DNA of 22,149 nt, taken from DATMNI01 sp035570275 (GTDB lineage: Bacteria; Acidobacteriota; Terriglobia; Bryobacterales; Bryobacteraceae). Numbering within the stretch: the stretch's first letter is position 1; each line of letters starts with the position of its first letter. The stretch covers positions 1 to 22,149 of the forward strand of contig DATMNI010000119.1 of the NCBI GenBank assembly GCA_035570275.1, in the 5' to 3' direction. Positions 16,652 through 22,149 of the stretch are shown piece by piece. Position numbers and translations under genes: made by a program. The notes under the pieces are model-generated. The model did no database searches and was not told where the DNA came from. It worked only from the letters and a program-made list of their open reading frames with translations.

Positions 16652-17719
16652 TCAGCCTCCGACGACTCCATCGAGATAGGGCCAGGTGGTGCCCCGCATC
16701 ACCAATTCAGTCGGCAGCAGCACTGCCGGCACAGCCTCGCCGGGCGACTTGGCCTTCTCGATGGCCAGCCGCGCCAGTTCCCGGCCCAATTGAAGAAATG
16801 GGTTGTGAACCGTGGTGAGCGGTGGATTGGTGGTCTGAGAGTCTGGAATATCGTCGAACCCCACCAGCGAACAATCCTCGGGTACCCTGACGCCGCTTCT
16901 TCGACACTGCTCCAATACACCGAGCGCGATGTGGTCGGACGCCGCGAAGATGGCGGTCGGACGAAAGCCCAGCCGAAGCACGGCTTCCGTGGAGGCGAGA
17001 CCGTTGCGAAAGCTGTCCGCGGCCAGGCCAACGGTCTGCGCGATCGGTGGCAAACCGGCTTCGGCCATGACGTCCAGATAGGCCTGATACCGGCTGCCAA
17101 ACCAGGGCTGCGAAATGTCGCCGATGAAACAGATCCGCCGGTGTCCCAGGCGCACCAGATATCGCACCGCTTCCATGGACCCGGTTCGGTCATCCGACCG
17201 GGCCTGGTCGGCGCCGAAGTTGGGTACATCCCCCACCAGGTTGTTGCCGTAGAGTACGTATGGCACGCCGGCGGCTGCGGTGGCCGCGATCAGGTTTGGG
17301 AAGTTCGTGCCCGCCAGAATCAGGCAGTCGGCGATGCCGTGCTCCCGCAACAGCAGCGGCAGTTTCAACGCAGGCACGGGAGTCTCAGCCGTGTAATCCA
17401 GCCGCTTGAATACCACGAAATAACCCAATTCCTCGCAGTATTCCTCAGCGCCCTGGAGCATCCGCGCGTGCATCGGATGCAGGAACTCGCGGTTGCTGAG
17501 AACGAAGGTGATGATCGGGTGAGTCTCACGGAAGGCACGCCGCCCGCGATCGGCCTTGACATAGCTGAGCAGCCGGGCGGCCTCCGCGACCCTGCGCTGC
17601 AGCACCGCGTCCACATCGCGGCGGTTGTTCAGCGCTCGCGATGCCGTGCCCAGCGACACCCCGGCCTTGGCCGCTACGTCCACAATGGTCGGTCGTTTGT
17701 TTTCCCCATGCCGCCGCAC
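16652..17719 (-). CDS. LacI-family transcriptional regulator
   Basis: This 355-aa protein has an N-terminal LacI-type helix-turn-helix at about residues 10-56 (PTIVDVAAKAGVSLGTASRAL, NNRRDV) and a hinge with RRVAEAARLLSYVKA. A periplasmic-binding-protein-like sensor follows at about 65-340 (HPIITFVLSNREFLHPMHA, GHRRICFIGDI, PTAIFAASDHIALGVLEQC, VPEDCSLVGFDDIPDSQTTNPPLTTV). It would act as a dimer that releases or binds DNA on sensing a small ligand, usually a sugar. It starts with GTG 17719; no ATG fits the frame before the helix-turn-helix, and the ribosome site is weak. It is transcribed away from receptor 3 across a 216-bp region rich in palindromes, so it probably controls receptor 3 and itself. 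acnA follows on the same strand. The ligand cannot be told from sequence. Confidence 0.93.
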   Translation of the reverse strand: MRRHGENKRPTIVDVAAKAGVSLGTASRALNNRRDVDAVLQRRVAEAARLLSYVKADRGRRAFRETHPIITFVLSNREFLHPMHARMLQGAEEYCEELGYFVVFKRLDYTAETPVPALKLPLLLREHGIADCLILAGTNFPNLIAATAAAGVPYVLYGNNLVGDVPNFGADQARSDDRTGSMEAVRYLVRLGHRRICFIGDISQPWFGSRYQAYLDVMAEAGLPPIAQTVGLAADSFRNGLASTEAVLRLGFRPTAIFAASDHIALGVLEQCRRSGVRVPEDCSLVGFDDIPDSQTTNPPLTTVHNPFLQLGRELARLAIEKAKSPGEAVPAVLLPTELVMRGTTWPYLDGVVGG

Positions 17720-17748
17720 GGGAAAAGCTTAACACAGATGCCTCCGGC

Positions 17749-17760
17749 ATTTCATGAAAT
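17749..17760. promoter_or_regulatory. Palindrome ATTTCATGAAAT, candidate operator
   Basis: A perfect 12-bp palindrome 30 bp upstream of the LacI-type start codon. Its 8-bp core TTCATGAA recurs at 17839-17846, 88 bp away, next to the receptor 3 promoter. A site here would allow autoregulation of the regulator gene. Confidence 0.45.
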
Positions 17761-17812
17761 AAGGACTTCCAAAATTTAGATCGCTGGGCCGATCGATCCA
17801 GAAACCCATAAA

Positions 17813-17822
17813 ATCGCGCGAT
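17813..17822. promoter_or_regulatory. Palindrome ATCGCGCGAT, candidate operator
   Basis: A perfect 10-bp palindrome with a central CG, as LacI-family operators often have. It lies between the two TTCATGAA sites and 30 bp upstream of the receptor 3 -35 element. Confidence 0.3.
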
Positions 17823-17838
17823 CTGCGGTGATCTTGTT

Positions 17839-17846
17839 TTCATGAA
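17839..17846. promoter_or_regulatory. Second TTCATGAA palindrome
   Basis: A perfect 8-bp palindrome ending 6 bases before the -35 element of receptor 3, repeating the core of the 17749-17760 palindrome. A regulator bound here would touch the promoter; two sites could support looping. Confidence 0.4.
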
Positions 17847-17852
17847 TAGACC

Positions 17853-17881
17853 TTGACTGGCTTCCAGTAACGCCCTATAAT
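17853..17881 (+). promoter_or_regulatory. Sigma-70-type promoter of receptor 3
   Basis: TTGACT (17853-17858), a 17-bp spacer and a perfect TATAAT (17876-17881) match 11 of 12 consensus bases at optimal spacing. Transcription should start near 17888, giving a leader of about 48 bases to ATG 17936. Confidence 0.75.
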
Positions 17882-17895
17882 TCAGCTACCGGAGT

Positions 17896-17914
17896 CGCGA
17901 CCCAGAGGGTCGCG
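17896..17914 (+). other. 5' leader hairpin of receptor 3
   Basis: CGCGACCC, AGA, GGGTCGCG forms a perfect 8-bp stem with a 3-base loop near the 5' end of the predicted mRNA, 12 bases before the GGAGGAG ribosome site (17927-17933). It resembles mRNA-stabilising leader hairpins and parallels the hairpin before receptor 2. Confidence 0.55.
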
Positions 17915-17935
17915 GCCACTGCATTTGGAGGAGCC

Positions 17936-20900
17936 ATGCCACGACGCATTCTGGCAATTGCAGCCTTTCTAGCGTGCCTGTCTTCGGCGCAGGAATTCCG
18001 TTCGACACTAAGCGGCAAGGTCACTGACCCTTCGGGGGCCGTCGTGCCCAACGTGAAGGTAGTCGCAACCAAGTCCGACACCAACAGCCGGTTCGAAACC
18101 GTAACCAACACCGACGGTCTTTATACGCTGCCGTTCCTGCCGCCCGGTTTCTATGCCCTGTCGGCGGAAGGCAGCGGTTTCAAGAAGTACCAGCAGTCCG
18201 GTCTGCAAATCGGCAGCGACACGCGCATCGGTCAGGACATCGTGCTGGCGATTGGCGCTAACAGCGAATCGGTGACGGTCACGGCGGATGCGGCGCAACT
18301 TGAGAGCGTCTCCGCTTCGGCCGGACAGGTGATCACTACTCACGAGGTGGAAAGCCTCCCGGTAAACGGCCGCGCCCCGATGGATCTGGCAATTCTGGGC
18401 TACGGCGTGGTGAACACCGGTGTTCGGGATCAGAACCGGCCGTTCGAAAACAGCGGCTTCTCCACCTTTGCCATGGGCGGCGCGGCCACCGGAGCCAACG
18501 CGGCCCTGCTGGATGGCGTCCCCAATATCGGGACCCTGGGTACGGTCAACACACGCGTGTCGTTTAGCCCGCCCGTGGACTCGGTGGTGGACGTAAAAGT
18601 AGAGGCTTTCAACGTGGATGCTTCCTACGGCGGATTCGGCGGCGGCACGGTGGAAGTCACCACCAAGGGAGGCACCAACCAATTGCACGGCTCGGCTTCG
18701 GAGTTCAACCAGGTGTCGGCGCTGGCGGCCACTCCCTTCTTCACCAATGCGGCCGGCGCGAAAAAGCCGCCGTACCGGCAGAATCTTTGGAGTATGACCG
18801 TGGGCGGACCGGTCTGGGTTCCGAAAGTCTTCAACGGGAAGGACAAGCTCTTTTTCTTTTTCACTTACGAAGGATTTCAGGACGCTTACGCCACGCCCGC
18901 CTATTTCACCGTGCCTACCGCCCCCGAAATTCAAGGCGATTTTTCGCGGCTGCTTTCGCTCAACAACGGTGCCAAGAACTACACCCTCTACGACCCTAAT
19001 ACCGCGGTGCTCAACGGCAGCACGATTACGCGCACGGCGTTCCCCGGAAACATAATCCCCGCCAGCCGGCTGAACCCGATCGCCACCAAGTTTCTTTCCA
19101 CTTACATGCCCGCCCCGAACACGCAAGGCATCTACGACGATACGAATAACTACCTTTCGCCCGAGAATACCATCGATAAGTACCACTCCTTCTCCGGCAG
19201 GTCCGATGTCAATATCAGCAATAAGAACAAGCTGACCGTCAGCGGCCGGCAGAGTTACTGGTGCCAGACGGGCCCCACTGACATTGTGGAGAACCTGGCC
19301 TACGAGCAGCATGCCATCTGCCGCGATCTGTGGGGCGGCATGATCGACGATGTCCACACTTTTTCGCCCAGCTTCGTAGGCGACCTTCGCCTGGGCTTCA
19401 ATCGCTACGACCAATACTCGTCGCAACCCAGCCTGGGCTACGACCCGGCGCAACTGGGATTCCCATCCTATATCGGCGCCAATTCGCCGCACCTGATGAT
19501 GTCCGTATTCACGTTTTCCGACGGCTACGCCGGAAATGCGGCGACCTCGGCCTATTACATCAACCAGCCGTATTCCACTTACCAGGTCTTCAACAGCTTC
19601 ACCAAGATCGTGGGAAGCCACGCCATCAAGTTCGGGGGACAGGCGCTGCTGCAGGATTTCACCAGCCTAAACTGGCAGAATTCAACCGGCGGCTACACCT
19701 TCGACACCGGAACCTGGGTAAAGGCCACCAGCAGCGCCACGGCTCCGACCCTGGGCGGATCGATGGCGCAATTCCTGATGGGCCTTCCCACCAGCGGCTC
19801 GTTGGACATCTATTCTCCGGCCAAGAACGACTCCTGGTACGACTCGCTCTTCCTCAACGACGACTGGCATGCGCGATCTAACCTGACCATCAACATGGGA
19901 CTGCGCTGGGAGTACGGCGCCCCCACCACGGAGAGCCACAACCGGCAGTCGATCGGCTTCGACCCCACCGCGGTCAACCAGGTGGCGGCCGCCGCAGCCG
20001 CGGCCTACGCCAGAAATCCGCAATCGCTACTTCCCGCCAGCGCGTTTTCGGCTACCGGGGGATTGCTGTTCGCCTCCGCGGACCACCGTGCCGCCTACAC
20101 CACGTCTCACCGTGCTTTTGCGCCGCGGCTGGGCCTGAGCTGGTCTCCTTCGTCTCTGCACAATAAGACCGTAATTCGCGCCGGCACGGGCATTTTCTAT
20201 TACAACTACGGAGTGCTCACCAGCCAGGCGCCGGGCTTCAGCATTCAGAACCAGTATGTGGCCACGAACAACAGTTTCCTAACCCCGGCGACTACGTTGA
20301 GCAACCCCTTTCCGAATGGAATCCAGCAGCCCCCAGGCGCCGCTCAGGGCGTGAATACATTTCTTGGCCAGAGCGTCACCTACTACAATCCATCGCTGCA
20401 GAACCAATACAGTCTGCGATGGACTTTCGATATTCAGCAGCAACTGCCGCTCGATACGGTCATGGAGATCGGCTACGTGGGCAACCACTCGGTTCACCTG
20501 ACGACGAATTACAGCCTGACTTCGCTGCCGGCCCAGGACCTTAGCACCTCACCGTTCCGCGACAACGCAACCATCAACGCCCTGGCGGCCATCGTGCCGA
20601 ATCCGCTTTCCGGACTGTTGCCCGGCACCAGTCTTAGCGGGGCCACTGCCGCGGTATCCAGCGTGGTGCGGCCTTTTCCGGAATTCTCGGGCGTTACGGA
20701 AGCCAACCTGAACAACGGCGGGTCCTACTACCACTCACTCAATGTCAAACTGCAGAAACGCTTCTCCCGGGGGCTGCAATTTGTGATCAACTACGATCAC
20801 TCACGGCTTATGGACAGCGTCAACTACCTGAACGGCGGTTCGCCGGTTCTGGAAAAGCGCGTTTCCCTGTACGACCGCCCCAACAGCTTTGTGGCGAGCG

Positions 20901-21406
20901 GCACCTACGACCTGCCGTTTGGCCGCGGCAAGCAGTTTGGGAGCCAGCCCGGAAATAAAATAGCCCGCCCGCTCGATTTCGCGCTGGGCGGCTGGTCGGT
21001 GGCCAGCGTCTATACATTGCACAGCGGCGCGCCGCTGACCTGGGGCAACTTACTATACTTAGGCGCCCCGTTGAACTACAATGCCGAAAATCCGAACCAC
21101 GCATTCGACACCACGGCATTCAATACCGTGTCGAACCAGCAACTCTCGCAGAATTATCGCACCTTCCCGTCGCAGTTCAACAACCTTCGCGTCGGCCATA
21201 GCAACAACATCGATATCACGCTCACCAAGACTTTCCGCATTGGGGAACGGGTAAAGGTGCAGTTCCGCGCGGAGTCGTTCAATCTCTGCAACAAGCCGCT
21301 CTTCTCCGGGGCAACTCTGAGCGCGACCAGTTCCAGCTTTGGCACGATTGGGGCCCAGAGCAACAATCCGCGTTACATCCAGTTTGGATTGCGGCTTACT
21401 TACTAG
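17936..21406 (+). CDS. TonB-dependent receptor 3 (Oar-like)
   Basis: This 1156-aa outer-membrane protein has a signal peptide at residues 1-18 (MPRRILAIAAFLACLSSA). The carboxypeptidase-regulatory-like domain is at about 24-108 (STLSGKVTDPSGAVVPNVKV … LYTLPFLPPGFYALS), followed by the family motif VESLPVNGRAPMDL. The plug includes GANAALLDGVPN … VDSVVDVKVEAFNVDASYG … VTTKGGTNQLHGSASEF. A long barrel follows, with the motif WSMTVGGPVWVPKVFNGKD and the C-terminal signal YIQFGLRLTY. ATG 17936 follows GGAGGAG closely and matches the signal peptide. It is divergent from the LacI-type regulator, which suggests induction by the ligand that regulator senses, perhaps a carbohydrate; this link is inference from context. 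No SusD-like or glycoside hydrolase gene lies beside it. The gene is intact. Confidence 0.94.
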   Translation: MPRRILAIAAFLACLSSAQEFRSTLSGKVTDPSGAVVPNVKVVATKSDTNSRFETVTNTDGLYTLPFLPPGFYALSAEGSGFKKYQQSGLQIGSDTRIGQDIVLAIGANSESVTVTADAAQLESVSASAGQVITTHEVESLPVNGRAPMDLAILGYGVVNTGVRDQNRPFENSGFSTFAMGGAATGANAALLDGVPNIGTLGTVNTRVSFSPPVDSVVDVKVEAFNVDASYGGFGGGTVEVTTKGGTNQLHGSASEFNQVSALAATPFFTNAAGAKKPPYRQNLWSMTVGGPVWVPKVFNGKDKLFFFFTYEGFQDAYATPAYFTVPTAPEIQGDFSRLLSLNNGAKNYTLYDPNTAVLNGSTITRTAFPGNIIPASRLNPIATKFLSTYMPAPNTQGIYDDTNNYLSPENTIDKYHSFSGRSDVNISNKNKLTVSGRQSYWCQTGPTDIVENLAYEQHAICRDLWGGMIDDVHTFSPSFVGDLRLGFNRYDQYSSQPSLGYDPAQLGFPSYIGANSPHLMMSVFTFSDGYAGNAATSAYYINQPYSTYQVFNSFTKIVGSHAIKFGGQALLQDFTSLNWQNSTGGYTFDTGTWVKATSSATAPTLGGSMAQFLMGLPTSGSLDIYSPAKNDSWYDSLFLNDDWHARSNLTINMGLRWEYGAPTTESHNRQSIGFDPTAVNQVAAAAAAAYARNPQSLLPASAFSATGGLLFASADHRAAYTTSHRAFAPRLGLSWSPSSLHNKTVIRAGTGIFYYNYGVLTSQAPGFSIQNQYVATNNSFLTPATTLSNPFPNGIQQPPGAAQGVNTFLGQSVTYYNPSLQNQYSLRWTFDIQQQLPLDTVMEIGYVGNHSVHLTTNYSLTSLPAQDLSTSPFRDNATINALAAIVPNPLSGLLPGTSLSGATAAVSSVVRPFPEFSGVTEANLNNGGSYYHSLNVKLQKRFSRGLQFVINYDHSRLMDSVNYLNGGSPVLEKRVSLYDRPNSFVASGTYDLPFGRGKQFGSQPGNKIARPLDFALGGWSVASVYTLHSGAPLTWGNLLYLGAPLNYNAENPNHAFDTTAFNTVSNQQLSQNYRTFPSQFNNLRVGHSNNIDITLTKTFRIGERVKVQFRAESFNLCNKPLFSGATLSATSSSFGTIGAQSNNPRYIQFGLRLTY

Positions 21407-21410
21407 CGGG

Positions 21411-21441
21411 CTCTGCCTCAGACGTGTTCTGCACCGCAGAG
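21411..21441 (+). terminator. Weak inverted repeat after receptor 3
   Basis: CTCTGC (21411-21416) pairs with GCAGAG (21436-21441); alternatively TCTGC-ACC-GCAGA forms a tight 5-bp hairpin at 21428-21440. It starts 5 bases after the stop codon. There is no T-run. Confidence 0.3.
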
Positions 21442-21687
21442 ACGCGGAGACGAAGAGAGAAGCGCAGAGGAAGACCAATACTGGTATGGCTTTCTGCATC
21501 GGTCGGAGTTTGTGACCATCCGGGGTTAGAGCGCAGGAAGCAGAGACACTCGCGTGCTAACGCGGCGAAGTCTTTGGGATGGTTGAGGCTGGGACCTGCA
21601 CGCACCGCTGCGCGGCGGGGCGCACAAGACAAAGACGGGATTTCACGCCAAGCCGCGAAGCCGCAAAGTAGCCGCAAAGGAAGAGGG
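21431..21687. repeat. GA-rich intergenic repeat-like DNA
   Basis: Phrases such as GCAGAGACGCGGAGACGAAG (21436-21455) and TTCACGCCAAGCCGCGAAGC (21641-21660) have the look of a dispersed intergenic sequence that, from general experience, often flanks GxxExxY genes in environmental bacteria. The stretch holds no convincing gene. Whether it is repeated elsewhere in this genome cannot be seen from one window. Confidence 0.4.
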
Positions 21688-21702
21688 ATAATCGAAGTCA
21701 AC

Positions 21703-22010
21703 GTGACCGGAAATCCACTGGCGAAACAGATTGTGGATGCAGCCTATCGAGTCCATACCAACTCTGGGGCCGGGCCTGCCGGAGTCGGTCTATGAATTGG
21801 TCCTGGCATCCGAACTGGAACACCGGCAGGCTGCTCACGACGTCGTCAGCACCTGGTTCCCCTGGTATCACGTCGTCCACATTGAGATGGGATTTCGGGC
21901 AGGCCTCCCATCTGCGACGAGCCAACAAGCGTTTGCCGATAAACTTCAAAGCGGCCCTGATCAAGAACGGCATCACGCGCGTCGCTAATGGACTCGCCGA
22001 GCAGTCTACT
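21703..22010 (+). pseudogene. GxxExxY-family protein, degenerate
   Basis: Three frames carry consecutive pieces of one protein. Frame 1 from GTG 21703 reads VTGNPLAKQIVDAAYRVHT. After one extra base near 21760, frame 2 gives TLGPGLPESVYELVLASELE, containing the family motif G-x-x-E-x-x-Y, then YHVVHIEMGFRAGL. Frame 3 from about 21905 gives LRRANKRLPINFKAALIKNG and ITRVANGL, matching the family C-terminus. Between GFRAGL and LRRAN the usual 25-30 residues holding the conserved E-x-K core are missing, so there is an internal deletion as well as a frameshift. The family (PD-(D/E)xK-related fold) has no settled function. A purine-rich GGAAGAGGG lies upstream. This is clearly non-functional. Confidence 0.75.
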
Positions 22011-22026
22011 TTGCGCCTTTGGTACA

Positions 22027-22149
22027 CCAGGCTAAGCCTGGCTTGATCTTGTGAACTGAAAGGAGTTCACCATGTAAATTGCTCGTTCGTGCATGTAGCT
22101 GAACCGGAGCGAGTCGGAGCAATCCTGCTGGTGGAAACCGGGGAAGCAA
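22027..22149. other. Hairpin-rich segment at window edge, possibly start of a mobile RNA element
   Basis: Consecutive inverted repeats crowd this stretch: CCAGGC-TAA-GCCTGG (22027-22041), GTGAACT-GAAAGG-AGTTCAC (22051-22070), and TTGCTC (22079-22084) pairing with GAGCAA (22117-22122), with CTCG (22082-22085) alternatively pairing with CGAG (22110-22113). No ORF runs through it. It ends ACCGGGGAAGCAA at the window edge. The style resembles the structured 5' part of a group II intron or a leader before a reverse-transcriptase gene, but the next gene is not visible, so the identity stays open. Confidence 0.35.

Noticed and set aside
18008..19621. 537-codon minus-strand frame inside receptor 3
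   Set aside because: Antisense shadow of receptor 3 with low-complexity Arg/Val/Gly content and no domain.
16652..21406. Complete SusCD-like polysaccharide utilisation locus
   Set aside because: No SusD homolog, glycoside hydrolase or surface lipoprotein gene accompanies receptor 3 in the window.

Overview
The window looks like a piece of an Acidobacteriota chromosome, most plausibly the Solibacteres/Bryobacterales group. This is inferred from three very large (1118-1172 aa) TonB-dependent receptors of the Oar-like type (signal peptide, carboxypeptidase-regulatory-like domain, plug, barrel) in 20 kb, the moderately high GC, roomy intergenic spaces, and toxin-antitoxin and GxxExxY debris. No rRNA, tRNA, CRISPR array or intact transposase gene was seen.

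Layout. 1-1190: three broken genes in a row: the C-terminal half of a radical SAM/SPASM-type protein with a one-base frameshift, the tail of a DUF433 antitoxin, and a frameshifted DUF5615 (PIN-like) toxin. 1288-2781: an intact sodium:solute symporter. 2930-6448: TonB-dependent receptor 1, behind a near-consensus sigma-70-type promoter. 6679-8479 (minus): a frameshifted gene for a protein with a sigma-70 region-4-like N-terminus and a winged-helix-like segment near the middle of the chain. 8480-9669: long non-coding stretch with an inverted repeat, a 14-bp tandem repeat, a cluster of TGCGTCAC/GTCTCGCA motifs and then the promoter of receptor 2. 9670-13026: receptor 2, followed by a terminator-like hairpin. 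13027-13890: mostly non-coding, with one possible 70-aa gene. 13891-16524 (minus): aconitase A. 16652-17719 (minus): LacI-family regulator. 17720-17935: divergent regulatory region with several perfect palindromes and a strong promoter. 17936-21406: receptor 3. 21407-22149: GA-rich intergenic repeat-like DNA, a GxxExxY pseudogene, and a hairpin-rich segment cut by the window edge.

How it fits together. The intact genes point to scavenging of organic nutrients: outer-membrane TonB-dependent uptake, inner-membrane sodium symport and the TCA cycle. The LacI-type gene divergent from receptor 3 suggests ligand-controlled expression of that receptor. All three receptors have their own strong promoter, and two have a stable short-loop hairpin in the 5' leader. 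Large metabolic and uptake genes are intact, while every defence/toxin-type accessory gene is broken, which looks more like decay of mobile cargo than general sequencing error. No complete new multi-gene system was found. The best leads are the sigma-region-4/winged-helix protein, the periodic motif cluster before receptor 2, the operator set between lacI and receptor 3, and the structured segment at the right edge.
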